Assembly (NCBI GenBank): GCA_016209585.1
Contig: JACQVU010000016.1
Span: forward strand, 1 to 13,990
DNA: 13,990 nucleotides
DNA from: Planctomycetota bacterium
GTDB taxonomy: Bacteria; Planctomycetota; UBA8742; JACQVU01
Reading direction: 5' to 3'
The notes beneath the pieces were generated by a model. That model made no database searches, was not told the DNA's origin, and saw only the letters and a list, made by a program, of their open reading frames with translations. The first letter of the stretch is position 1, and each line of letters starts with the position of its first letter. The position numbers were made by a program, and so were the translations under genes. Shown in pieces: positions 1 to 6,720 of this stretch.

Positions 1-37
1 AACGCGAGTCCCGTCGAAACTGCTCGCGGGCGTTCAA

Positions 38-126
38 CACGGAGACACGGAGGCACGGAGGGCGCACGGAGAAAAGGATCGGGAATTGTCCTCTCCGTGA
101 AACCTCCGTGTCTCCGTGTCTCCGTG
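38..126. repeat. Symmetric inverted array of CACGGAG units
   Basis: Four copies of CACGGAG start at 38, 46, 54 and 65. Four copies of the reverse complement CTCCGTG start at 93, 104, 112 and 120. The spacing is an exact mirror image (8, 8, 11 then 11, 8, 8), so the whole element is a dyad centred near 82 with a 21-base centre (72-92). The two 4-base spacers between third and fourth units (61-64 and 100-103) are not complementary, so a folded form would have one internal loop. Short CACGGAG-type repeats recur between genes in many environmental bacterial genomes (recalled, not searched). The element touches the stop codon of the gene at 129-623. No transposase is visible. The limits are those of the outermost units; flanking bases may belong to it. 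Confidence 0.85.
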
Positions 127-128
127 GT

Positions 129-623
129 TTATCCCGCGAACGTCCGCGCGGCCCGCGACGATTTTCGGGAGTAGTAGTACAGGTCCCCGTCGATCCGCGC
201 GAACGCGAGATCGGGAACCATACATCCTTCCGCGCCGGCCATCCAGAAATGGCGCCCGTACCAGAGATATCGATCTTCTTCGAGACGCTCGGATGCTCCC
301 TCGTCCCGGGGTTCCTGTTCATTCCACAGACGGAGCACGTCGTGCGGAGCCCCATCCTCTCGAAACGACGATGGAAACTCTTCGTGGGCGATCTCCCGCG
401 AGTGCTCGACAAGCCAAGTCGCGAAAGGAAGCAACGGGACTTCGACGCCCTCGAAGGCGCGGCCTTCGCCCGGTATCACGCCGCTCGTCAGGCAGCGCCC
501 GCGGCACCAGACGCGAAGTTCGGCCCACGGTCCACGATCTGACGCGCTTCGCCGATCCCAAGTCGGAAACCGCGGATGAATTTCGAATGCGAATGCGTCA
601 CGATCTCCGAAGCCGAGCGCCAC
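129..623 (-). CDS. Uncharacterised protein, possibly C-terminally truncated
   Basis: A 164-residue reading frame whose composition looks like a real protein (many W, Y, F, H and mixed acids) and not an antisense shadow. I do not recognise it with certainty. Its pattern, FGDRDAFAFEI near residue 4, an LPFATWLVEH segment near 65-74, and MAGAEGCMVPDLAF near 128-141, recalls proteins with a PLAEW-type motif often met next to XRE/ImmA regulators; that link is weak. The only in-frame ATG lies far upstream, inside the neighbouring gene, so I chose GTG at 623, eight bases after the double TGA stop (636-631) of that gene; an AGAGGAAG sits rather far upstream. Translational coupling is plausible. The stop TAA touches the inverted repeat array, so the end may have been cut by it. 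Third codon positions hold many A and T (GAT, CGT, GCA, CTT, ATA, TTT), unlike the neighbours, which suggests transfer. Confidence 0.6.
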   Translation of the reverse strand: MALGFGDRDAFAFEIHPRFPTWDRRSASDRGPWAELRVWCRGRCLTSGVIPGEGRAFEGVEVPLLPFATWLVEHSREIAHEEFPSSFREDGAPHDVLRLWNEQEPRDEGASERLEEDRYLWYGRHFWMAGAEGCMVPDLAFARIDGDLYYYSRKSSRAARTFAG

Positions 624-633
624 GTCGCCATCA

Positions 634-1764
634 TCACATGTCTTCCTCTCCCGGCTTCGGGGCGGGTTTTTTCGCCGGTTTCTCCGGGGCGGCGGGTTTC
701 TTCGCCGGCTCTTCCGCGGGCTTCGCGCCGCGGCGCGGCGAGCGCCCGCCCGACGGCCGGCGACCGGGCCGCTCGGCGGCGGGGACGTTCTCATCGGGGG
801 CGGCCTTCTTCCCGTCCGGCTCGGTCGCCTTCTCTTCGTCCGGCGTCGCGGCCGCGTCGGGCGCGGGGCGTTTGCCCAGCGTGACCTTCACCGTGCGCTT
901 CTTCCCGTCGCGGTAGAGGGTGATCTTCACCTGGTCGCCGGCCTTGTGCGACGCGACGGCGATGACCAGCCCCTCCAGCCCGCCGCGCACGTCGACGGGG
1001 CCGACGTGGGTAATGATGTCGCCGCTTTGCAGGTGGCCGTCAGAGGGGCCGCCCTCCATCACGTCGCTGACGGTGACGGCGCCCTTCACCTTGTGCTGGT
1101 CGATCCACTCCTTGGGGGTGGCGTCGGCGTTGATGCCCAGGAAGCCGGCCTCGCCGCTCGACATGTTCTCAATGGCGTTGTAGAAGGCCACGCGGCGCAC
1201 CTGCCACTCGCCCAGGTCGGGCTTGTCGTTCGGCCCCCACTCGGTGAAGCGCACCACCTGCTTGCGGTAGTCCATCTCCAGCGACTTGAAGGGGCGGAAA
1301 AAAGCGATGCCCACGATGCCGTCGAAACTGATCCCCGCCACGCTCACCTGCGACATGATGCCGCTCATGTCCATGATGGCGGCCGGCAGTTTGCGCGCGG
1401 TGTAGTCGCCCACCTGCAGGCTCTTCACGTTCGTGAGCGTCGAGGTGTTCTGGCCGACGCCCGCCACCTGAATGCTGAACGTGCCCGAAACGCCGATCGT
1501 GCCGGCGTACGCTTCCGACAGGACCAGCGGGTGGGACGCGCCGGTATCGAACAACATCCAGACCGGGTCGTTGTCGTTGACGCTGGCCTGCACGTGCATC
1601 TGTTTCACCGGCACCATCGGGCCGCCGGTCATCTTGAACTTCACCTCGTGCGTCTTGCCGGAACGGGGAATCTCTTCGTCACCCTCGGCGCGGAGCGCCG
1701 GCGCGAAGAGGAGCGCCGCCGCCGCGCAGAGGACGGCCGGGAGAGAGAAGCGAATGGTCTTCAT
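634..1764 (-). CDS. Secreted retropepsin-like aspartyl protease with PDZ domain
   Basis: A 376-residue exported protein. Residues 1-26 form a signal peptide ending ALRA. A retropepsin-like fold follows, with the catalytic motif FDTGAS (Asp73) and the second conserved element DGIVGIAFF (148-156), as in single-domain, dimer-forming bacterial aspartyl proteases. A PDZ domain spans about 205-297 (SGDIITHVG at 247-255). The C-terminus (about 300-376) is low-complexity Pro/Lys/Glu/Ala with an EEPAKKPAAPEKPAKKP stretch, which may lie along the envelope. It likely cleaves or binds envelope proteins; the substrate is unknown. The start ATG has AGAGGA nine bases upstream (1779-1774). It lies 36 bases after the related gene at 1801-2904, so the two are probably cotranscribed and paralogous. 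The gene ends in two TGA codons. The family call is strong; catalytic activity is inferred from the intact DTGA motif. Confidence 0.88.
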   Translation of the reverse strand: MKTIRFSLPAVLCAAAALLFAPALRAEGDEEIPRSGKTHEVKFKMTGGPMVPVKQMHVQASVNDNDPVWMLFDTGASHPLVLSEAYAGTIGVSGTFSIQVAGVGQNTSTLTNVKSLQVGDYTARKLPAAIMDMSGIMSQVSVAGISFDGIVGIAFFRPFKSLEMDYRKQVVRFTEWGPNDKPDLGEWQVRRVAFYNAIENMSSGEAGFLGINADATPKEWIDQHKVKGAVTVSDVMEGGPSDGHLQSGDIITHVGPVDVRGGLEGLVIAVASHKAGDQVKITLYRDGKKRTVKVTLGKRPAPDAAATPDEEKATEPDGKKAAPDENVPAAERPGRRPSGGRSPRRGAKPAEEPAKKPAAPEKPAKKPAPKPGEEDM

Positions 1765-1782
1765 GGTGGGTGTTCCTCTGAA

Positions 1783-1798
1783 CGCGCGGACACGCGCG
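1783..1798. other. Small perfect hairpin between the two protease genes
   Basis: CGCGCG (1783-1788), a four-base loop GACA, then CGCGCG (1793-1798). It lies just behind the stop codon of the upstream protease gene and before the ribosome binding site of the next. There is no T run, so it is not a standard terminator. It could slow decay or tune expression of the second gene, or be chance in GC-rich DNA. Confidence 0.3.
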
Positions 1799-1800
1799 GG

Positions 1801-2904
1801 TCACTTCAGGTCTTTGGTCAGTTCTTCGCCGCCGCGGATGAAGGTAACGGTGGTTCCCTTCCCGACGTTCGCCAGCGCCTTCTCCAGGTCGGCCGCGCCG
1901 GCGATCTCGTGGTCGCCCACGCGCCGGATCACGTCGCCCTTCTTCAGGCCGGCGCGGGCCAGGATCGAGCCTTTCGCCACCGCGTCCACGTACAACCCCT
2001 TTCCGGCGGGCAGCGCCAGGTGCGCCGCCAGTTGTTCCGACACCGGCGAGAAGCGCCCCTGCCCGCCGCCTGCGGTTGGCGCCGGGCCCGTGCTCTTGCC
2101 GGCGGATGGCGCCGGGGCCTTCTCCTCGCCGAAGACGCGGTCGAAGAAGGAGTCCAGTTCCGCCTCGCCGGCCGGTTTCGCGGGCGCTTCCTTCGCGGCG
2201 GCGCCATCCTTCTTCGGCGGGGCGGCTGCCTCCGGCTCGGTGGTCTCGGCCGGGGTCTCGCCCTGGTTGGCGCCGGGCATAAGGTTCTTGAGCATGTCCT
2301 GCAGGTTGCCACCGCCGCCCGGTCCGCTCTTGCCGCCGCCGCGGCCCGCGAGACCGCGGAGGAGCATGTCTTGCAGCGACATCTCTTTTTTGAACGTGTT
2401 GGCGTCGGCCGTGAAGATCATCTTGTTGGCGTGGAAGTCCACCTCGATGCTCTTGAACTTGAAGAGCACCGGCGCGCCGAGAATGCCGTCAAGCGGCTTC
2501 TCCATCTTGTCGTTCAGGTGGCTCAGGTCCATCACGGCGCACATCACGTCTTTCTCTTCGTAGCCGCCGAAGGCGATGCGGTCCAGAAAGGCGATCTTGG
2601 CCATGGCCTGGCCGACCCCGCCCACCGGCATCTGCATCCCGCCCTCCACCCCGGCCTTCTTCGCCCCCGTTTCCGTGATCACCGTCTGGCTGGCCCCGGT
2701 GTCGACCATGAACCGCAGGCCCTCCACGCCGTTGACCGCGGCCTCGATGAAGCCGAGGCCGTCGAACTCGAACGGCACCTCGTACCGCTTCAGGTCGCTT
2801 TCGGGCTTCTCCTTGGCCCCCGCCCCCTGCGCGCGGGCCTCCGGCGCCAGAAGCAACCCCGCCGCCAGAATGGCGGCGACGACGAACAGAATGCGCGCGC
2901 GCAT
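1801..2904 (-). CDS. Secreted retropepsin-like aspartyl protease with PDZ domain
   Basis: A 367-residue exported protein. The signal peptide covers about 1-26 (PEARA, then Q). The retropepsin-like domain has VDTGASQTVI (catalytic Asp68) and DGILG (139-143). It is followed by a long Gly/Ala/Pro linker (about 175-285) with two copies of the motif LQDML (177-181 and 201-205) on either side of a glycine run. A C-terminal PDZ domain (about 285-367) resembles HtrA-type PDZ: GLYVDAVAKGSILARAGLKKGDVI. It probably acts as a dimer in the periplasm; the substrate is unknown. The start is well supported: AAGGAGG at 2917-2911 lies six bases before the ATG. It is the first gene of the protease pair and has its own promoter candidate over the accA stop codon. 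It shares architecture but not linker sequence with the gene downstream. Family call firm, role unknown. Confidence 0.88.
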   Translation of the reverse strand: MRARILFVVAAILAAGLLLAPEARAQGAGAKEKPESDLKRYEVPFEFDGLGFIEAAVNGVEGLRFMVDTGASQTVITETGAKKAGVEGGMQMPVGGVGQAMAKIAFLDRIAFGGYEEKDVMCAVMDLSHLNDKMEKPLDGILGAPVLFKFKSIEVDFHANKMIFTADANTFKKEMSLQDMLLRGLAGRGGGKSGPGGGGNLQDMLKNLMPGANQGETPAETTEPEAAAPPKKDGAAAKEAPAKPAGEAELDSFFDRVFGEEKAPAPSAGKSTGPAPTAGGGQGRFSPVSEQLAAHLALPAGKGLYVDAVAKGSILARAGLKKGDVIRRVGDHEIAGAADLEKALANVGKGTTVTFIRGGEELTKDLK

Positions 2905-2966
2905 GCCTCGCCTCCTTGAGGATGAAACCGACTGAACGGAACAGCGCTGACCGGCGACGGGGGGAG

Positions 2967-2995
2967 ATTATAGACCCGGCCGGCGGGGGAATCAA
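2967..2995 (-). promoter_or_regulatory. Sigma70-type promoter for the protease pair
   Basis: On the minus strand TTGATT (2995-2990) is followed after exactly 17 bases by a consensus TATAAT (2972-2967). The -35 hexamer contains the TGA stop of accA. A start site near 2960 would leave a leader of about 55 bases before the ATG at 2904. It is the best promoter match I found in the window. Confidence 0.7.
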
Positions 2996-3972
2996 CCGCC
3001 GGGGGCTCCGGCGGCGCGGTATTCTCCGATCCGGCGCAGGCGGTCGTACCGCATCTCGACGAGGGCGTCGACTTTCAGCCGGCAGACCTCCCCCATGTGG
3101 GAGCGCAGGGCGTCGCGGACGGCGGCCACGGCTTCCGGCGGGCCGCGGTGGGCGCCCCCCACCGGCTCCGGGATCACTTCGTCGCAGATACCCAGGCGCA
3201 GCAGTTCCGGCGCGGTGAGGCGCAGGGCGTCGGCCGCCTGCTCCGCGTGGGCCGCGCTCTTGAAGAGAATGGCCGAGCAGCCTTCCGGCGAGATGACGGA
3301 GAGGTAGGAGAACTGCATCATCAGGAGGCGGTCGGCCACGCCGATGGCCAGCGCGCCGCCGGAGCCGCCTTCGCCGATGACGATGCTGACGATGGGCGTG
3401 CGCAGCCGGACCATGGTCTGGATGGACTCGGCGATGGCCTGGGCCTGGCCGCGCTCCTCGGCCTCGATCCCCGGGTAGGCTCCGGGGGTGTTGATCAGCG
3501 TCACCAGCGGCAGGTTGAACTTCTCGGCCAGGCGCATCTTGCGCGCGGCCTTGCGGTACCCCTCGGGGTGGGCGCAGCCAAAGTTGTACTTCAGGCGCTC
3601 CGGCGTGTTCTTGCCCTTGCGGTGGGCGATGAGGAACACCTTGCGGCCCTCGAACCGGGCGAAGGCGGTCAGGATCGCCGGGTCGTCGGCGAACACCTTG
3701 TCGCCCTTGACCTCGGTGAGGTCGGTGAACAACTCGCCCACGTAGTCCGAGGTGGTCGGCCGGTCCAGGTGGCGCGCCACCAGCACCGTCTGCCAGGGCG
3801 TGAGGCGGCGATAGGCCTGCTTCAACATCTCCTCCCGCCGCGCCCGCAGGCGACGCAGTTCGTCGGAGCAGTCCTGGTTCGTCCCGGCGCTGAAGGTCTC
3901 CAGGTCCTCGATCATCTCCTCGATCTCAAGGACCGGCCGCTCGAAGTCCAGGATGGTTTGAGGGGGAGGCAT
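2992..3972 (-). CDS. accA: Acetyl-CoA carboxylase carboxyltransferase subunit alpha
   Basis: A 326-residue protein, near the usual length of about 320. AccA pairs with AccD (beta) to transfer the carboxyl group from biotin carried by AccB to acetyl-CoA, giving malonyl-CoA for fatty acid synthesis in the cytoplasm. Family signatures are all present: ILDFERPVLEIEEMI at the N-terminus, RHLDRPTTSDYV (67-78), FGCAHPEGYRKAARKMRLAEKF (131-152), TLINTPGAYPGIEAEERGQ (158-176), VIGEGGSGGALAIGVADRLLM (198-218) and VISPEGCSAILF (226-237). The start ATG follows the preceding gene's TGA by ten bases, and the AAGGGC (3983-3978) that can serve as its ribosome binding site starts within that stop codon, so translation is probably coupled. 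accD is not in the window, which is common. No missing key motif. Confidence 0.97.
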   Translation of the reverse strand: MPPPQTILDFERPVLEIEEMIEDLETFSAGTNQDCSDELRRLRARREEMLKQAYRRLTPWQTVLVARHLDRPTTSDYVGELFTDLTEVKGDKVFADDPAILTAFARFEGRKVFLIAHRKGKNTPERLKYNFGCAHPEGYRKAARKMRLAEKFNLPLVTLINTPGAYPGIEAEERGQAQAIAESIQTMVRLRTPIVSIVIGEGGSGGALAIGVADRLLMMQFSYLSVISPEGCSAILFKSAAHAEQAADALRLTAPELLRLGICDEVIPEPVGGAHRGPPEAVAAVRDALRSHMGEVCRLKVDALVEMRYDRLRRIGEYRAAGAPGG

Positions 3973-3982
3973 GGGGCGCCCT

Positions 3983-4414
3983 TCATCCCGCGGCCGGGGC
4001 CGGCTTCCCCGGCACGTCGCCCGTCCGGTGGGCGTCGACGAAGATCATGTGTTCGTACTCTTCCTTGCGCCCGTCGATGTAGACCCGCAGGAAATAGGTG
4101 CCGGCGGCCGGAAAGGCCAGGTTCTGGATGCTCAGCACCAGTTCCGCGCGGGCCAGGGGCGACTCCAGCGTCACCGGGCAGGCCTCGGGCAGCGCGAAAA
4201 CCCGGTGGTCACCGCCGTCCACCAACTCGATCTGCACCTCGTGCTTTCCCGTGCCGAAGCCCAGCACCACGTAGACCGCGGCCGGCCCGTAAACCATCGG
4301 GAAGTTCCCAGCCACGGCGAGATGGTGAAAGACGCCGTACAAGGTGCGACGACCGTAGGGCGCCTGCGCCACGGCGTCGCAGATGAGCAACGTGCAGAGT
4401 TTGGGTGGAATCAT
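3983..4414 (-). CDS. DUF6941-like small protein
   Basis: A 143-residue soluble protein without signal peptide or membrane segment. It fits the pattern of the DUF6941 family as I remember it: an N-terminal KLCTLLICDAVAQ strand, a GRRTLYGVFHHL segment (21-32), then alternating beta strands (VYVVLGFGTGKHEVQIELVD) and a closing strand GTYFLRVYIDG, suggesting a beta-sandwich. The function of the family is not known to me. It sits 24 bases after pheT and 10 before accA, so it is very probably part of their transcript. The ribosome binding site is poor (GGCGGGCG before ATG). The C-terminal tail is Ala/Pro-rich. The reading frame is well supported by codon use and tight packing; the family name is less certain. 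Confidence 0.75.
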   Translation of the reverse strand: MIPPKLCTLLICDAVAQAPYGRRTLYGVFHHLAVAGNFPMVYGPAAVYVVLGFGTGKHEVQIELVDGGDHRVFALPEACPVTLESPLARAELVLSIQNLAFPAAGTYFLRVYIDGRKEEYEHMIFVDAHRTGDVPGKPAPAAG

Positions 4415-4438
4415 GACGCCCGCCGACCGGCCGGGGTG

Positions 4439-6469
4439 TCACCGCTGCACGCCGCCGAGCCGCGTGGAGACCGCGCTCACGATGGCCCGCGCCTGCTCGT
4501 CGACTTCCTCGCTGGTCAGCGTCCGCTCGGACGAGTGGAACAGAACCTTGAACGTGAGCGACTTCCTCCCCGGCCCGATCCCCTTGCCCTGGTAGACGTG
4601 ATCGAACCGCACGTCGCTCACCAGCGCAAGGCCCAACCCCCGCACCGCGCGCTCCACCTCCGCCCAGGGCGTGCGCTCCGCCAGCAGGAAAGAAAAGTCC
4701 CGCTCCGCGCCGGGGAACCGCGAGGGTTCCCGGAACCCGCCGCCGGACCCCGCCGCCACCACCAGGCGGCTGAGAAGGTCCAGGTCTAACTCCCCCAGGG
4801 CGGGGGCGCGTCGCAGGCCGGCGGCCTCGCAGGCCACCGCCGACGCCGCCATGCCCACCACCGCCAGGACTCCGCCGCCGGCGCGGTAGAGCGCCGCCTG
4901 GCCGGGCGCGAACAGCGCGTGGGCGTACGGCTCGCGGGTGAAGGGCACGCCACGGGCCGAGAGCAGAGTCTCCACCACGCCACGGGCCTCGCGGTCGTCG
5001 TCGCCGTCGGCCAACAGCCCCGCCATCACCCGTTCGTCGGTGGTTGTGGCGTCGTCGCCGGGGAGGAACACGTGCGCCACCTCGCACAGCCGAAGGTCAT
5101 TCTCTCCCACGTCCTGGTTGCGCCGCCGGGCCAGCAGAAGGCTGGGCAGCAGGCTCTCGCGCAACGCGCACTGTTCCGCGCGCACCGGCCGGTTCACTTC
5201 GTGGGGCGGCACACTCGTCCAGGGCGACAGCGCCTCCCAGCCGCGGGCGCCGGTGAAGGTGTCGGTCACCGTTTCCAGGAAACCAAAGGCCGCCAAGTCG
5301 CGCGCCACCCCCGTCTCCAGGGCGGTTTCGGGCAGCCGTTCGGGCGAAAACACCCGAATCTGCAGCCGCTCGGGCACGGCGTCGAGCCCCACCACGCGGG
5401 CGACTTCCTCGATAAGATCCACCTCCCGCGCCAGGTCCGGCCGGTGGGAGGGAACGCGGAACCGCGCCACCCGCCCCGCGCCGGGAACCTTTTCCAGCCC
5501 CAGCGCGGCCAGAATAGCCTCCTGGCGCGCCGCGGCCACGTGGAACCCCATGTGGCGGTGGAAGGCGTTGGGCCGAAATTCCACCAGGCGCTCGACCGGC
5601 CGCCACGCGCAAACGTCGATCATCCCTGCCAGCACCTCTCCTCCGGCCATCTCCTGGATGAGCCGCGCCGCCCGGCGCGCGGCGAAGGGAATGCCCGCGG
5701 GGTCGATCCCCCGCTCGAAACGAAACGACGAATCCGACGCCAGTTTCAAGCGCCGCGAGGTCTCCCAGATGGCGCGGGGCTGAAAGTACGCGCACTCCAG
5801 CAGCACGTCGCGGGTGGCCCCGGTGATCTCGGTCGCCGTTCCGCCCATCACGCCGGCCACGCACACCGGCCGCTCGGCGTCGGCGATCACCAGGTCCGCC
5901 GGGGTCAGGTCGTAGCGCCGGTGGTCGATGGCCTCCACCGACTCCCCGCGCCGCGCCCGGCGCACCACGATCCGCCGCCCCGCCAGGCGCTCGAAATCGA
6001 AGGCGTGCAGCGGCTGGTTGCATTCCAGCAGCACGAAGTTCGTGACGTCGACGACGTTGTTGATGGGTCGCAACCGCGCGTCGCCGATGGCCTCCAGCCG
6101 CCGGGCGAGCCAGGAAGGGGAAGGGCCGACGCGCACGCCGCGCAGCAGGAGGGCCGCGTAGCGCGGGCAGAGGTCCGGGTCTTCCACCGTGACCGACGTG
6201 GCTGACGTCGTCGCCTCATCGCACGACAGGTAGTCGGCGAACGGCAGCCGCGGCGGAATGGCGGCCGCGGCGCTCACCTCCCGCGCCAGCCCGATGACCC
6301 CCAGGCAATCGGTCCGGTTCGAGGTGACCTCCACCTCCAGCCGCCAGTCGTCGCCCGTGGGAACCACGCGCTCGACGTTGGTTCCGGTGTTGGTGAGCAG
6401 ATCGGCGAGGGCCTCCGCGCCGTCGGGGAACGGGCAGTACTCGGTGATCCAGCGGTAGGTGGTGCGCAT
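4439..6469 (-). CDS. pheT: Phenylalanine--tRNA ligase beta subunit, short form
   Basis: The beta chain of the alpha2-beta2 synthetase that charges tRNA-Phe; it carries the editing domain. At 676 residues it is about 110-120 shorter than the usual bacterial form. The N-terminal region runs from MRTTYRWITEYCPF straight into EVEVTSNRTDCLGVIGLARE (45-64), so the OB-fold tRNA-binding (EMAP-like) insert is absent by design, not by frameshift. The B3/B4 editing part follows (RYAALLLRGVRV; PINNVVDVTNFVLLECNQ at 135-152; SSFRFERGIDP at 247-257), then B5 (about 290-362, ending VDLIEEVARVVGLDAVP), the catalytic-like core (about 375-570) and the C-terminal FDX-ACB anticodon-binding domain (about 582-675). 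Similar short forms occur, as I recall, in Planctomycetota. pheS is not adjacent; upstream is a divergent gene. The ribosome binding site is weak (GGGATCGGGCGAC before ATG). Confidence 0.95.
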   Translation of the reverse strand: MRTTYRWITEYCPFPDGAEALADLLTNTGTNVERVVPTGDDWRLEVEVTSNRTDCLGVIGLAREVSAAAAIPPRLPFADYLSCDEATTSATSVTVEDPDLCPRYAALLLRGVRVGPSPSWLARRLEAIGDARLRPINNVVDVTNFVLLECNQPLHAFDFERLAGRRIVVRRARRGESVEAIDHRRYDLTPADLVIADAERPVCVAGVMGGTATEITGATRDVLLECAYFQPRAIWETSRRLKLASDSSFRFERGIDPAGIPFAARRAARLIQEMAGGEVLAGMIDVCAWRPVERLVEFRPNAFHRHMGFHVAAARQEAILAALGLEKVPGAGRVARFRVPSHRPDLAREVDLIEEVARVVGLDAVPERLQIRVFSPERLPETALETGVARDLAAFGFLETVTDTFTGARGWEALSPWTSVPPHEVNRPVRAEQCALRESLLPSLLLARRRNQDVGENDLRLCEVAHVFLPGDDATTTDERVMAGLLADGDDDREARGVVETLLSARGVPFTREPYAHALFAPGQAALYRAGGGVLAVVGMAASAVACEAAGLRRAPALGELDLDLLSRLVVAAGSGGGFREPSRFPGAERDFSFLLAERTPWAEVERAVRGLGLALVSDVRFDHVYQGKGIGPGRKSLTFKVLFHSSERTLTSEEVDEQARAIVSAVSTRLGGVQR

Positions 6470-6531
6470 GTCGCCCGATCCCGTTGGCCCTGGCGCGGGA
6501 AGGTGGCCAGCCGGAGGGTCGGCCGGCGCCG

Positions 6532-6574
6532 CGCGCCTGGAGTCGCCGGCCAGGGCCGGGCGGAACCAGGCGCG
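6532..6574 (-). promoter_or_regulatory. Nested hairpin in the pheT leader
   Basis: Outer arms CGCGCCTGG (6532-6540) and CCAGGCGCG (6566-6574) are perfectly complementary over nine bases. Inside lies a second perfect palindrome, CCGGCC and GGCCGG (6546-6551 and 6554-6559). It begins next to the leftward -10 candidate (6576-6581), about 60 bases before the pheT ATG. It could be a leader RNA structure or an operator over the start site. GC-rich DNA makes hairpins common, but a two-level perfect nest is less so. Confidence 0.45.
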
Positions 6575-6575
6575 A

Positions 6576-6604
6576 ATCGTAGCAGCGGGCCCCTGAGTGA
6601 GAAA
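6576..6604 (-). promoter_or_regulatory. Possible leftward promoter for pheT operon
   Basis: On the minus strand TACGAT (6581-6576) matches four of six -10 bases, with TTTCTC (6604-6599) 17 bases upstream as a poor -35. It would place the start near 6569, giving a leader of about 100 bases. It stands almost back to back with the rightward promoter candidate. The call rests mainly on position. Confidence 0.35.
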
Positions 6605-6609
6605 GGAGA

Positions 6610-6638
6610 TTGACTTTTTCGCGGAGTCGCCGGAGAAT
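6610..6638 (+). promoter_or_regulatory. Rightward promoter for the coiled-coil/RND gene pair
   Basis: TTGACT (6610-6615, five of six consensus bases) is followed after 17 bases by GAGAAT (6633-6638, four of six), within the AT-rich stretch GAGAATATGCAT, unusual in this GC-rich region. The predicted start near 6645 gives a leader of about 75 bases before the ATG at 6721. Confidence 0.5.
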
Positions 6639-6720
6639 ATGCATGCCCCCTTTCTCTTCGGGCCATTGTCGGTCTCACGCGTAGCGTCAGCCGGCCGGGC
6701 ATTCGCGCGGGAGGCGCCCC

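Noticed and set aside
34..225. Small minus-strand frame across the inverted repeat
   Set aside because: Its translation is the repeat itself read as protein (HGDTETRR and SPCALRASVSPC type strings), not an independent gene.
2076..2282. Short frames in the linker region of the upstream protease
   Set aside because: Low-complexity Arg/Pro/Ser composition produced by the biased Gly/Ala/Pro linker; no start signal.
946..2919. Long plus-strand open frame (657 codons) antisense to both protease genes
   Set aside because: It is His/Arg/Gly/Ala/Val-rich without domain features, while the opposite strand codes two clear secreted proteins with signal peptides, DTGA motifs and ribosome binding sites.
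3097..6205. Plus-strand open frames opposite accA, the DUF6941-like gene and pheT
   Set aside because: These are typical antisense frames of GC-rich DNA (Arg/Gly/His/Pro-rich); the minus strand carries well-conserved enzymes.
6481..6530. Further small inverted repeats in the pheT leader (CTGGC and GCCAG pairs)
   Set aside because: Only five-base stems in very GC-rich sequence, expected by chance.
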